A DNA stretch of 64,000 nucleotides from an uncultured Bacteroidales bacterium (GTDB taxonomy: Bacteria; Bacteroidota; Bacteroidia; Bacteroidales; Tenuifilaceae): the NCBI GenBank assembly GCA_937926785.1, contig CALBBQ010000006.1, forward strand, positions 1-64,000, given 5' to 3'. The position numbers and the translations under genes are program-made. This document shows, in pieces, positions 18,573-27,110 of this stretch (its first letter is position 1; every line of letters starts with the position of its first letter). The notes below the pieces were generated by a model that was not told where the DNA came from, did not search any database, and saw only the letters and a program-made list of their open reading frames with translations.

Positions 18573-19607
18573 TTACCTGTTGCTCACATTCACCTTTAAG
18601 CCGTCGTTCACACGGTTCTTTCCCTCCAGGATGATGTCGGTTCCGGCATCCACTCCCTTAACGGCCACAAACTCGCCAATGGTTTGTAGGCGCTCAATCT
18701 TAACACGGTGAACCGTATTGTTAACCACAGTAAAAAGGAAATCTTCGGAAGTGCCTGGCATACGGTAAATGCTACGCAGGGGAACAACTGCCGATTTTAT
18801 TTCGGGTAGCATAACATCGACAAAGGCAAACATTCCGGGTTTGATTTCCAGATTGGAGTTCGGAATGGTTACCTCAACCGAGGTAGAGCGTGTGGTAGTT
18901 GAAAGCATGGGCTTAATCCTATCAACCTTCCCCTGGAAGGTTTTTCCGGGAATACCATCGAGCCTTACCACTACAGGTAACCCTTTGCGGATATGAACTA
19001 AATCCTTTTCGTTCACATCGAACTTAACTGTTGCCGGATCAATCTGCATGAGCCGAACTATGCCTGAGCGCATAGAGTAACCGGGTTCCAGACCGGGGTT
19101 CAGAAAGTACACCTCGCCCTCTTCCATCATGCGTTCGGCAATTATTCCGCTGAAAGGTGCGTAAACCTGGGTGTTCTTTTTCACCATATCCACCTTCGCC
19201 TTCGATGCATCGTACTTAGCCTTTACATGATCGTACTCCATCTCGCTGATGCTACCCTTCTCACGCAATCGCGAAACCCGTTCAAAATCCTTTTTAATGG
19301 TTTCGTGCTCAATCATGGCTTGGGTAAGCATCTCATCGGAAAGCTCAACTATTAAATCGCCCTCCCTAACCGACTGGCCCTCTTCAAAGTAGATCTTTTC
19401 TACCTTTCCAGGTAGCGTAGCCCCCAAGTTTGCCTCCTTGTTGGCAAATACGGTTCCGGTAAAGGAGAGAACCGGGTTAAAGGCTCGCTCCTCAACCTTA
19501 ACGGTCGATACAAGGGGAACAGTAACTTGCTTCTCAGCCTGTTCCTGCTTACTGCTGCACGATGCTACCACTGCAGTTGTAAAAAATAGAAGTGTTAATC
19601 GTTTCAT
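18573..19607 (-). CDS. RND efflux periplasmic adaptor (membrane fusion protein), lipoprotein
   Basis: This 344-residue protein has a lipoprotein signal (hydrophobic stretch, lipidated Cys17 in VVASCSSK). The body shows the membrane-fusion-protein order: a barrel-sandwich/lipoyl half (GTVFANKEANLGATLPGKV and EGQSVREGDLIVEL), a coiled-coil hairpin (residues about 105-135, KDFERVSRLREKGSISEMEY), the second lipoyl half (VYAPFSGIIAERM), a beta-barrel and a membrane-proximal domain. It bridges the RND pump and TolC channel. Its gene lies between the tolC and RND genes on the same strand. Unlike the other 12-31 nt gaps of the operon, the gap upstream of this gene is 290 nt and is filled mostly by a heptamer repeat array. 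Confidence 0.92.
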   Translation of the reverse strand: MKRLTLLFFTTAVVASCSSKQEQAEKQVTVPLVSTVKVEERAFNPVLSFTGTVFANKEANLGATLPGKVEKIYFEEGQSVREGDLIVELSDEMLTQAMIEHETIKKDFERVSRLREKGSISEMEYDHVKAKYDASKAKVDMVKKNTQVYAPFSGIIAERMMEEGEVYFLNPGLEPGYSMRSGIVRLMQIDPATVKFDVNEKDLVHIRKGLPVVVRLDGIPGKTFQGKVDRIKPMLSTTTRSTSVEVTIPNSNLEIKPGMFAFVDVMLPEIKSAVVPLRSIYRMPGTSEDFLFTVVNNTVHRVKIERLQTIGEFVAVKGVDAGTDIILEGKNRVNDGLKVNVSNR

Positions 19608-19640
19608 TGGTCAATATTTTTGGGTTTTACTTTTGTTCTA

Positions 19641-19857
19641 GATTCCAAATGCAAGATTCAAGATTCAAGATTCCAAATGCAAGATTCAAGATTCCAAATT
19701 CAAGATTCAAGATTCCAAATTCAAGATTCAAGATTCCAAATTCAAGATTCAAGATTCCAAATTCAAGATTCCAAATTCAAGGTTCCAGATTCAAGATTCC
19801 AAATTCAAGGTTCCAGATTCAAGATTCCAAATTCAAGATTCCAAATTCAAGATTCAG
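19641..19857. repeat. 31-unit heptanucleotide tandem array between tolC and the adaptor gene
   Basis: The stretch divides without any insertion or deletion into 31 units of 7 bp. The units are GATTCAA, GATTCCA, AATTCAA and a few variants (AATGCAA, GGTTCCA, GATTCAG). The commonest higher order is the 21-bp triplet GATTCCA-AATTCAA-GATTCAA. The array lies in the only long gap of the efflux operon. Because 21 is a multiple of 3 it reads as an open, periodic peptide in several frames, but these frames are repeat artefacts and not genes. It is a candidate variable-number tandem repeat; heptameric tandem repeats are also known from cyanobacterial intergenic regions. Confidence 0.95.
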
Positions 19858-19897
19858 TAATCAAAAACCTACTATGCTCTGGTAGATTTCTGGATGG

Positions 19898-21412
19898 CTA
19901 TTTTAAGTTGCCTGTAACCCGTTTGAGGTTCACTACGTTTAGCCGGTACTCCATACGGGCATCAATGAGCTCGCTGTAGGCATTTTGCCACATGGCCTGC
20001 GCCTCAAGCACATCAGAGGTTTTTTGGCGGCCGCTCTCAAAGGCATCGCGGGTAACCTTAAGGTTCTCCTCGGCTTGCTTCAGGTTGGTCTGAGCCATCT
20101 CTACCTTTTTGATAGACTCGTTCAGCCGGAAAATGGCCTGCTGTACCTGAAGGCTGATTAGCTCACGGGCTTCTTCCATCTTGAGCTCTGCAACACGTTG
20201 CTCGCTACGGGCTGCTTTTAGGGTGTGGCCACGGTCGTTCCAGTGAAAAATGGGAATGTTAACCGCTACGCCCACGCTCCAGTCTCCGCCAAAATTCTCG
20301 GTCATTCCGTTATATGGATTAGGGTTGAAGAACATGTAGTTGGCTGTTAAACCAATGTTAGGCATGTAGCGCGATTTCATGAGGTTTACACCCGATTTGG
20401 CAATGTTGATGGTTTGGTTAAGGGCATCTATCTCGGGCCTGCGAGCCAGTGCAGTATCGGTGTAATTCATTTGCTGAATGGGTTCCATTAACGCAGGTAG
20501 CGAGTCGGCAATGGTTAAATCTGTGTTGAGTGGAAGTCCTATTTGCTGGCATAGCGCCATTTTTGAAAGGGTCAATCCGTTTTTTGCTTTCAGCAGGTTG
20601 AGCTCGGCCTCGTTCCTTTTTACCTTAACCTTTAACAAGTCGTTCTTAATGATAATTCCCTCGGCATAGTAGTTTTCCAAATCGGCGTTGAGCTTATCGA
20701 TTAGGGTGATATATGCTTCAACAAGCTTTACCTTCTCGGCAACGGCTGCCACGCGCCAGTACGACTCCTCGGTTTTGTAGAGCACTTCGGTGCGCTCTGC
20801 CTCGCTTTGTGCCTGGGCTAGTTTTTCGCCATACTTGGCAATGCGGTAGGTTTCTCTAATCTTACCACCGGTAAAGATGGGTTGGGTAAGGTTTATTCCC
20901 GCAACGTAAACGTTTTTCTGGCCAAACTCGGCTTTTTCTTTAGGTAACCAGGTGTAGCGCTGAAAAACAGGATTCCCCTCGCTATCAATATAGGGCTGTC
21001 CGGTACTTGGATTTATGGCAAAGGTACTGCCAAACACACTCGGATTAAAGTTTGGGTTGGGTGAACCATCAGGAAGCGTGGGGCTCAGTATCGAGCTGTT
21101 AAGCCCACCGGTTGCCGGGTCGATGGCAGTCCAGGGTATAACCGGAAGCATCAGATCCTTTTCCAGCAGGTTGAACTTTTTGTTGGTGCGGGTGTAAAGA
21201 CCGTTTGCACTGATACTGGGCAAAAACTGTGTTTGGGCGGAACGTTTCAGAGCGCCAGCAGCCTCCACATGCTCCGCAGCAATTAAAACTTTTTGGTTAT
21301 GCTCCAGCGCCAATTGCCTGCACTGGTCAAGCGTAAGCACCTGTTGCCCCATGGCTATGGTGCTTACCGATAGCCATGCTGTAAAAAAAAGACTCCGTTT
21401 TAATCTGTTCAT
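19898..21412 (-). CDS. TolC-family outer-membrane efflux channel
   Basis: This 504-residue protein has a signal peptide (cleavage after TIAMG or MGQQ), then TLDQCRQLALEHNQ, the typical start of an outer-membrane efflux protein repeat. Two long helical hairpin halves follow, with the family's LTQPIFTGGKIRETY and VNIPIFHWNDRGHTL motifs marking the beta-strand regions of each repeat. An insert of about 70 residues near position 80-150 (rich in Pro, Gly, Asn) follows the first strand. It forms the outer-membrane exit duct for the RND pump encoded downstream. It starts 12 nt after the TetR gene stop, so TetR probably controls the whole unit. Confidence 0.92.
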   Translation of the reverse strand: MNRLKRSLFFTAWLSVSTIAMGQQVLTLDQCRQLALEHNQKVLIAAEHVEAAGALKRSAQTQFLPSISANGLYTRTNKKFNLLEKDLMLPVIPWTAIDPATGGLNSSILSPTLPDGSPNPNFNPSVFGSTFAINPSTGQPYIDSEGNPVFQRYTWLPKEKAEFGQKNVYVAGINLTQPIFTGGKIRETYRIAKYGEKLAQAQSEAERTEVLYKTEESYWRVAAVAEKVKLVEAYITLIDKLNADLENYYAEGIIIKNDLLKVKVKRNEAELNLLKAKNGLTLSKMALCQQIGLPLNTDLTIADSLPALMEPIQQMNYTDTALARRPEIDALNQTINIAKSGVNLMKSRYMPNIGLTANYMFFNPNPYNGMTENFGGDWSVGVAVNIPIFHWNDRGHTLKAARSEQRVAELKMEEARELISLQVQQAIFRLNESIKKVEMAQTNLKQAEENLKVTRDAFESGRQKTSDVLEAQAMWQNAYSELIDARMEYRLNVVNLKRVTGNLK

Positions 21413-21424
21413 AGCAGTTATGTG

Positions 21425-22021
21425 TTAACGTTTTACTATTCCGTAGAAAAGGATATCGAGCATATCATCGATAACAATATTCAGGCTGTCGACCCCCATG
21501 GTTGAGGCAACCAAAGGAACCTCGAGCCCTTTCATGGCGGTTACAATTGCAAGGGCCGATAGGTTCAGGTCCTTTACCCTGAAAAGCCCCTTACTGTTTC
21601 CCTCCTCTAAGATTTGCCTGATAATGGTAATCTCCTCATCATCGTACTTCTTCCTGATTCGCTCAGTTAGTTCCAGGTTCATCAAATCATCGTTTTTAAG
21701 TATTTCCATGTAGTTGGAAAGCTGCTTCACCAAGTCCATCCGAAGCTTGACATACTTGCGTAGCTTTTCTCTGGCATCGATAGCGCTCTCGAGTATCTCC
21801 TTTACTTTCAGCTTTAGCATATCGGCTTCCCTATCGACAACAGCCTGAAAAATTTCCTCCTTACCTTTAAAGTAGTAGTAAATGGAACTCTTTCCCATAC
21901 GCAGGGCGCGGGCTATATCGTCCATTGAGGTTTTTTTAAACCCGTACCGGCCAAAAACCTGAGTGGCTACATTAATTATATTCTCGCGCATTCCCTGATG
22001 ACTATTATCCAATTGGTTCAT
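21425..22021 (-). CDS. TetR/AcrR-family transcriptional regulator of the efflux operon
   Basis: This 198-residue protein has an N-terminal TetR helix-turn-helix (residues about 12-58: RENIINVATQVFGRYGF, then KTSMDDIARALRMGKSSIYYY) and a divergent all-helical ligand-binding C-terminal domain. TetR proteins repress their targets until a small molecule binds. As the first gene of the efflux operon, with a 12-nt gap to tolC, it is most likely an autoregulated repressor of the pump. The A/T-rich upstream region carries a -7-like element and three TTCGA-based direct repeats that could include its operator. The inducer is unknown. Confidence 0.9.
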   Translation of the reverse strand: MNQLDNSHQGMRENIINVATQVFGRYGFKKTSMDDIARALRMGKSSIYYYFKGKEEIFQAVVDREADMLKLKVKEILESAIDAREKLRKYVKLRMDLVKQLSNYMEILKNDDLMNLELTERIRKKYDDEEITIIRQILEEGNSKGLFRVKDLNLSALAIVTAMKGLEVPLVASTMGVDSLNIVIDDMLDILFYGIVKR

Positions 22022-22040
22022 ATCTAGAGGCTTTAAAACA

Positions 22041-22134
22041 TTCGAACATTTTATTTTTTCATTCCAAAATTACAGCGCTTTGTATTTTGCTGTTAGATTT
22101 TTCGACTAATTTATGTTAAAATTCGATTAAATTT
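22041..22134. promoter_or_regulatory. Three TTCGA direct repeats upstream of tetR (possible operators)
   Basis: TTCGAACATTTTA starts at 22041, TTCGACTAATTTA at 22101 and TTCGATTAAATTT at 22122. The last two are 21 bp apart, two helical turns. They flank a -7-like TAATTTTG on the minus strand (22072-22065). The rest of the gap 22022-22343 is A/T rich and shows no credible gene. Operator function is a guess from position. Confidence 0.3.
22065..22072 (-). promoter_or_regulatory. Candidate -7 element for the tetR-efflux operon
   Basis: TAATTTTG on the minus strand matches TAnnTTTG, 43 nt upstream of the tetR ATG. No good TTTG -33 partner is visible at 18-20 nt, so the call is weak. Confidence 0.3.
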
Positions 22135-22343
22135 TTTATAATCCTGATTATCAATGCCATGATAATTTAAAAGGTATCTTAATGAAATCTCTGTTAAACT
22201 AATAGCCTTTGTGAGATTTTTTAAATAATTTTTCAATATGCAAACGGTTTCATATTGATAGAAGTCATTTTTTATTGATAACTTTACAGGTAATTTTATG
22301 GCTGCGAATACCATACTGAAAACCAAACCAAAATATAAACGCT

Positions 22344-24497
22344 ATGGATGTAAAGGAAATGGTAAAACAGCATAAGCTGTTACTCCAGTGGAAGTACGAG
22401 TGGAAACCTCTTTTTCGGGGTTACACAGACAAAATCCTGTACATTAATGTGGGAACCAACGAGGTAAAGGAAAAACCGGTTCCTCCAGCAATGAAGGAAA
22501 AGTTTATTGGCGGTAAAGGTTATGACCTGCGCCTGCTGTGGGATGCCACCAAACCCGATACCAAATGGAACGATCCCGAGAACGAGATCGTTATTTCATC
22601 GGGCCCCATAGGCGGCATTACTCAATACTCAGGAACGGGCAAATCGCTAGTATGCACCATTTCACCCCAAACCGATATTGTAATCGACTCGAATGTAGGG
22701 GGTTTCTTTGGCCCATTCCTCAAGTTCTCCGGTTTCGACGCCCTCGAAATCCAGGGCAAAGCCAAAAATGATATCATCATCTACATAGATGGTGTTGATC
22801 ACAAGGTGGAAATTTTTGAAGCCCCGGCAGAACCACTCGATAGTCATGTTTTAGACGAGGTGCTCACCGAGATGTTTGCCAAGGATGAGGCCGACAAGAA
22901 AAACATAGGCATTGTATCGACGGGCGCCGCCGCTGACCATAGCCTTATTGGCATGCTAAACTTCACGTTCTACGACTCCAAGCGCAAATGTATTCGGGTT
23001 AAGCAAGCTGGTCGAGGTGGAATTGGTACGGTTTTCCGCGATAAGAAGTTGAAAGCTATTGTTTGTAAAATACCCGGTGTTAAAGGAAACCTCAACAACG
23101 TTGCCGACCTTGAAGCCATTGCCGAACGTGGCCGTAGGTTCAACCGCGAAATTCGAGAGCTGGACGACAAGCAATGCCAAATGCGCAGCAAGGGTACCGC
23201 TCACCTGGTTGAGATCATGAACGATTACGATTTGCTTCCAACCCACAACTTCCAGTATGGCTCACACAAGGACGCCCATAAAATACACTCCGATGTTTGG
23301 AAAAGCTACTTTACCCAAGGTGTTCCTGATGGATGCTGGATTGGTTGTAACATGAGCTGCGCCAAGGCTGTCGACAAGTTTGAACTTAAAACCGGACCAT
23401 ATAAAGGACAAAAGGTAATTGTTGATGGCCCAGAGTATGAAACCGCTGCCGGATTGGGCTCAAACTGCGGAATATTTGACCCCGAGTACGTAATTGAAGC
23501 CAACTTCTACTGCGACACCTACGGTATCTGCACCATTACCTGGGGAACCACCGTGGCCTTCATCATGGAATGCTACGAACGAGGCATTATTAACAAAGAG
23601 ATTACAGGCGGCTTAGAGCTTAAGTTTGGCAATAAAGATGCAGCAATAGAATTACTACATCAGGTTGCTAGAGGCGAGGGATTTGGCAAACTTGCCGGAA
23701 TGGGCGTAAAAAAGCTCAAAGAGTATTTTATCAAGGAGCTCAGAGCCGATGAAAAGTTCCTGAACGATATTGCCATGGTGAACAAGGGTTTGGAATACAG
23801 CCAGTACGTATCTAAGGAGTCGTTGGCTCAGCAGGGCGGCTACGCCATGACCAACAAAGGACCACAGCACGATGAGGCCTGGTTAATCTTCATGGATATG
23901 GTTAACAATCACATTCCCACCTTTGAGGATAAAGCCGAAGCGCTTCACTACTTCCCCATGTTCCGCACCTGGTTTGGCCTGCAAGGCCTTTGCAAGTTGC
24001 CCTGGAACGACGTGGAACCCGAGAATAATGCCGAAACCGACGAACCTGCCAAGGTTCCCGAGCATGTGGATAACTATGTTACCATATACAACGCTGTAAC
24101 CGGCAGCAACATTGACAAGGATGAACTGATCCGCCAGAGCGAGCGTGTGTATAACTTCCAGCGCATTTTCAACATCCGCCGCGGATACGGCACACGCAAG
24201 TACGATGCTCAGCCCTACCGTGCTGCAGGTCCTGTAACCAAAGAGGAATACCTTAGCCGTGAGGAGCGCTACGACAAGCAACTGAAGGAGCAAGCAGGTG
24301 TTGACCCCACCAAGATGACACTGGAGGAAAAGATGGCTGCCCTACGCAAGTATCGCGAAAACCGCTATGAACAGCTACTCGATGCTGTTTACCAGCGCCG
24401 TGGATGGAACAAGAACGGCGTTCCTACCATTGAGCATCTCAAGAAAATTGGCATGGATTTACCCGAACTTATTGAAGTGATAAAACCCCTACAATAA
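22344..24497 (+). CDS. Aldehyde:ferredoxin oxidoreductase family tungsto/molybdo-enzyme
   Basis: This 717-residue protein is slightly longer than classical AORs (about 605-630). An N-terminal extension of about 25 residues precedes the typical start (KILYINVGTNEV, then FIGGKGYDLRLLWD). The first domain continues with IVISSGPIGG, GGFFGPFLKFSGFDALEIQGKA and GRGGIGTVFRDKKLKAI, all hallmark AOR segments. Cluster cysteines are C331, C335 and C339 (CWIGCNMSC), with the distal candidate at C550 (GLCKLPWND). AORs place the cubane cluster next to a bis-pterin tungsten or molybdenum site and oxidise aldehydes with ferredoxin. The first cysteine spacing here is x3 instead of the usual x2. The gene stands alone between its own terminator and the divergent efflux operon, with no pterin or ferredoxin gene nearby. 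The substrate is unknown, and a distant relative such as the tungsten subunit BamB cannot be excluded on motifs alone. A weak promoter-like TAACTTTA lies at 22279. Confidence 0.9.
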   Translation: MDVKEMVKQHKLLLQWKYEWKPLFRGYTDKILYINVGTNEVKEKPVPPAMKEKFIGGKGYDLRLLWDATKPDTKWNDPENEIVISSGPIGGITQYSGTGKSLVCTISPQTDIVIDSNVGGFFGPFLKFSGFDALEIQGKAKNDIIIYIDGVDHKVEIFEAPAEPLDSHVLDEVLTEMFAKDEADKKNIGIVSTGAAADHSLIGMLNFTFYDSKRKCIRVKQAGRGGIGTVFRDKKLKAIVCKIPGVKGNLNNVADLEAIAERGRRFNREIRELDDKQCQMRSKGTAHLVEIMNDYDLLPTHNFQYGSHKDAHKIHSDVWKSYFTQGVPDGCWIGCNMSCAKAVDKFELKTGPYKGQKVIVDGPEYETAAGLGSNCGIFDPEYVIEANFYCDTYGICTITWGTTVAFIMECYERGIINKEITGGLELKFGNKDAAIELLHQVARGEGFGKLAGMGVKKLKEYFIKELRADEKFLNDIAMVNKGLEYSQYVSKESLAQQGGYAMTNKGPQHDEAWLIFMDMVNNHIPTFEDKAEALHYFPMFRTWFGLQGLCKLPWNDVEPENNAETDEPAKVPEHVDNYVTIYNAVTGSNIDKDELIRQSERVYNFQRIFNIRRGYGTRKYDAQPYRAAGPVTKEEYLSREERYDKQLKEQAGVDPTKMTLEEKMAALRKYRENRYEQLLDAVYQRRGWNKNGVPTIEHLKKIGMDLPELIEVIKPLQ

Positions 24498-24521
24498 ACC
24501 AAAAACCTAGCCAAAGCCAAG

Positions 24522-24551
24522 CCCCTGTTTTTTAAAGACAGGGGTTTTTTT
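24522..24551 (+). terminator. Rho-independent terminator after the AOR-family gene
   Basis: CCCCTGT (24522-24528) pairs with ACAGGGG (24538-24544), and the stem can extend inward through A-T pairs. Seven T follow. It lies 25 nt after the stop codon. The remaining sequence to 24676 shows nothing else. Confidence 0.9.
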
Positions 24552-24676
24552 ATACTCACACCGTCAAAGCCAAGCCTATCAAAATGAGTGAGTTTGAGTG
24601 TCCATCTCTACACCAAACCCTTAACACAAGAGCAATTGGGCTTAAAACTTAACCAATTCAAAAGAAATAGAATGGC

Positions 24677-25732
24677 TTACTGTATTCTTTTTTCCTGAAG
24701 AGCTTTAGTAGATAGCAACCCACATGCTGCCTGTATGTCTTGCCCGCGCGAGGCACGAATGGTTGTGTAAATACCCTTTGCGGTAAGAGCATCGCGGAAT
24801 TGTACTATACGGTCATCGGGCGATGTTCGGAGTGGGGAGTTGGGTATGGGGTGGAAGCGAATCAGGTTTATTCGACATGTGAGGCCATTAAGTAATCGGG
24901 CTAATTCCTTTACGTGGCGCGGGGTATCGTTCAGGCCGTCGAACATGATGTACTCAAACGACAGCCTGTGATGGTCGGAAAACTTATATTTCCTAAGCTC
25001 AGCAACCACCTCGGAAATGGGGTAAACATTTTGTATGGGCATAAGCATTCGACGTTCCTGGTCGAATGGAGAGTGGAGGCTTATAGCCAGATGGCAATTC
25101 GACTTTTCAAAGAATTGACGTAACGCAGGGATTAGCCCAATGGTGGAAACGGTAATGCGTTTTGCACTCCAGCCCATCCCCCACTTTGAGGTTAGTATCT
25201 CAAGACTTTTGAGAACGTTATCCAGGTTGTCGAGTGGCTCACCCATTCCCATGTAAACGATGTTGGTTACCTGCTGATACTCGGGAATGCTGCGGAGCTG
25301 GTTCAAAATCTCGCCTGCCGATAGATTACCCTGAAATCCCTGTTTGGCAGTCATGCAGAACAAACAACCCATTTTGCAGCCCGATTGCGACGATACGCAG
25401 AGTGTTGCCCTATCGGAATCGGGAATGTAGGCTGCCTCAATAAAGCGATTATTTGCTATGGGGAACAGGTACTTTTTAGTTCCATCGGCCGATTCTGAAA
25501 CCCTTTCGGGTTTTGTTAAACCCACCACGTATTTTGCCGCTAGCATACCTCTGGCTTTTTTCGACAGGTTTGTCATTTCGTCGAAAGTTTCGGCGTTGTG
25601 GCGGTAAAGCCACTCGGCCAGCTGCGTTGCGGTGAACGAGGGCAATCCCTCAGCGTTAACAATCGATTTTAGCTCATCAATCGTTTTACCGTATATGGGA
25701 ACCATCGGTTTATCAAAAGTATATTTCGGCAT
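24677..25732 (-). CDS. rlmN: Dual-specificity 23S rRNA/tRNA adenine-C2 methyltransferase RlmN
   Basis: This 351-residue radical SAM enzyme methylates C2 of A2503 in 23S rRNA and A37 in some tRNAs. The cluster motif is C119-MGC123-LF-C126 (SGCKMGCLFCMTAKQGF). The two catalytic cysteines of the family are present as C112 (ATLCVSSQ) and C337 near the C-terminus (AACGLLS). VYMGMGEPLDNLDNV and ITVSTIGLIP are family landmarks. The given start overlaps the end of the flavin reductase gene by 20 nt. An internal ATG at 25705 (MVPIYGKTIDEL) would remove the overlap and fits the usual short N-terminus better, so the true protein may be 342 residues. It is the last gene of a five-gene minus-strand run. 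Confidence 0.95.
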   Translation of the reverse strand: MPKYTFDKPMVPIYGKTIDELKSIVNAEGLPSFTATQLAEWLYRHNAETFDEMTNLSKKARGMLAAKYVVGLTKPERVSESADGTKKYLFPIANNRFIEAAYIPDSDRATLCVSSQSGCKMGCLFCMTAKQGFQGNLSAGEILNQLRSIPEYQQVTNIVYMGMGEPLDNLDNVLKSLEILTSKWGMGWSAKRITVSTIGLIPALRQFFEKSNCHLAISLHSPFDQERRMLMPIQNVYPISEVVAELRKYKFSDHHRLSFEYIMFDGLNDTPRHVKELARLLNGLTCRINLIRFHPIPNSPLRTSPDDRIVQFRDALTAKGIYTTIRASRGQDIQAACGLLSTKALQEKRIQ

Positions 25733-26378
25733 TAATACTGTTCACCGGCACCCCTCGCGATATAAGAAGGTCTCGGGTTTCAACAACCATTTCTGTGCTG
25801 CCGCACAAGTAGTAAGGTTTATTAATATCGAGGCTATCCCACTGCTTGATGAAATGGGTTACCCGGCCCACGAACAGGCATCCGGGGGCACACCTTGAGC
25901 AACAGCGAATGTAGTGCTCACCTAGTGTGTTCATCAGGTATTCGGAAAAGTAGAAGTACTCCGGGTATGGTGCTCCGTGAATCAAAGTTGCATTTCGGGC
26001 TTTGCCGCTCTGCAACATCGATATAAAAGGGGCTATTCCTGTACCTGCTGCAATAAATACAGGCGAAGGCTTAACCTGTGTAAACGTGCCGAATGGCTGA
26101 GAAACCATAATGTTGTCTCCCGGTTTCAGCAGCGATAGCATGGGTGTTAGCTTTCCGTCGGTGCGTTCACTGTATAAGATGGATATCAGCTCATCGCTTT
26201 CAGCCGATGCAATACTGTAAAGGCGGGGTTCTATATCTTTAGAAACGCCTAGAGCAAGAACCTGACCTGCAGTGAAGGGTTGATTCTTCTTAAACTTCAA
26301 TATGTATGAACCCGGTGCAATTACCGTATTTGAGATAACCCTTTGAATTTCGTATCCAAGTTCGTTCCAGCTTTTCAT
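25713..26378 (-). CDS. Ferredoxin-NADP reductase-like FAD/NAD(P)H oxidoreductase
   Basis: This 221-residue protein has the two-domain ferredoxin reductase fold. The FAD-binding barrel carries the RLYSIAS motif (RxYS); it also has GDNIMVSQPFGTF and the nucleotide-binding GTGIAPFISML, and ends with YYLCGSTEMVVETRDLL followed by a C-terminal aromatic (IYF). It should pass electrons from NAD(P)H through FAD to a small acceptor such as ferredoxin or flavodoxin. An unusual cysteine cluster, CCSRCAPGC, lies at about residues 158-166, ahead of GRVTHFI. Most relatives have CCSR alone there. Whether it binds metal is unknown. The gene is fourth in the minus-strand run, 52 nt after the beta-barrel gene, and its end overlaps rlmN. 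Confidence 0.83.
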   Translation of the reverse strand: MKSWNELGYEIQRVISNTVIAPGSYILKFKKNQPFTAGQVLALGVSKDIEPRLYSIASAESDELISILYSERTDGKLTPMLSLLKPGDNIMVSQPFGTFTQVKPSPVFIAAGTGIAPFISMLQSGKARNATLIHGAPYPEYFYFSEYLMNTLGEHYIRCCSRCAPGCLFVGRVTHFIKQWDSLDINKPYYLCGSTEMVVETRDLLISRGVPVNSINAEIYF

Positions 26379-26430
26379 TCAACCTGTTGTTTTAAGCCTA
26401 AACATAAAATGGCTATAAAAGTTCGAACCA

Positions 26431-27093
26431 TTACTCCTCGGCTTTTACCGCACCAAAGTGGTACAAGTATCCAATATTAAAGCTTTGAAAAATGGCTTTC
26501 GACTGCTTAGGCATGCCCTCGTAGGTATGTTTTTGCAAATCGCCATACCCGTATCCTATGCGACCTTCGGCAAACAGTGTACCCCATTTAAAATCGCGAC
26601 TTAGGCCAATACCCCCCAGTAAACCGTAATCAACTCGGTTATCGCGAAGGATGTTAAGGGATATTTTGGTCATCTGGTACTCTCCCGTGGAGTTATCGCC
26701 CTCTCGGGAACCAGTCAGGAGAGCAACGTAGGGGCCTGCATTCAGGTGTAAGGTAAACAACCTTAGGTTAAGCCTGAACTGAATAAAAATGGGCAGCTCA
26801 ATGTAGCTGTTTACTCTCTTATAAATGGTATCGCCAAGCTCGGCAATATCAACAGGTTTGCGGTATCCCCGGTTAACCCTGTAAAGTTCAGCCTGAAAAC
26901 CTACATATTTCAGGTTGAAGTATTTAAATACCAAGCCATAATCAAAACCATCGGCAAATAGCATTCGGGTATTCTGCACGGGGACAAAATTGATATCGCT
27001 CATGGTGTAACCACCCTTTACGCCTACATAGGTTTGTCCGTAGCCTGTAAGGCCAAGTATGGCTAAAACGATGAAAATGGATCTTTTAAACAT
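26431..27093 (-). CDS. Outer-membrane beta-barrel protein (PorT/OMP_b-brl-like)
   Basis: This 220-residue protein has a signal peptide ending near LTGYGQ. The mature protein starts with TYVGVKGGYTMSDINF, the usual first strand of Bacteroidota porin-like beta-barrels, and continues with alternating strands (GFQAELYRVNRGYR, YIELPIFIQFRL, GPYVALLTGSREG, YGLLGGIGLSRDF). It is predicted to sit in the outer membrane as an eight-stranded barrel. Small barrels of this kind include the T9SS component PorT and many unknowns, and I cannot separate these by eye. It lies 17 nt after the thiamine-binding-protein gene in the same run. Confidence 0.75.
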   Translation of the reverse strand: MFKRSIFIVLAILGLTGYGQTYVGVKGGYTMSDINFVPVQNTRMLFADGFDYGLVFKYFNLKYVGFQAELYRVNRGYRKPVDIAELGDTIYKRVNSYIELPIFIQFRLNLRLFTLHLNAGPYVALLTGSREGDNSTGEYQMTKISLNILRDNRVDYGLLGGIGLSRDFKWGTLFAEGRIGYGYGDLQKHTYEGMPKQSKAIFQSFNIGYLYHFGAVKAEE

Positions 27094-27110
27094 TATCAGC
27101 TTGGTTACTT

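Noticed and set aside
19641..19857. CRISPR array
   Set aside because: The units are 7 bp and contiguous, with no spacers, and there are no cas genes.
19592..19979. Two overlapping plus-strand frames encoding periodic KIPNSRF / QDSRFQI peptides
   Set aside because: They are a direct result of a 7-bp array being open in several frames (21 bp = 7 codons) and run into the antisense of tolC.
22111..22326. Minus-strand frame of 71 codons in the tetR-AOR gap
   Set aside because: Very A/T-rich Lys/Asn/Leu composition, no upstream signal, and no family resemblance.
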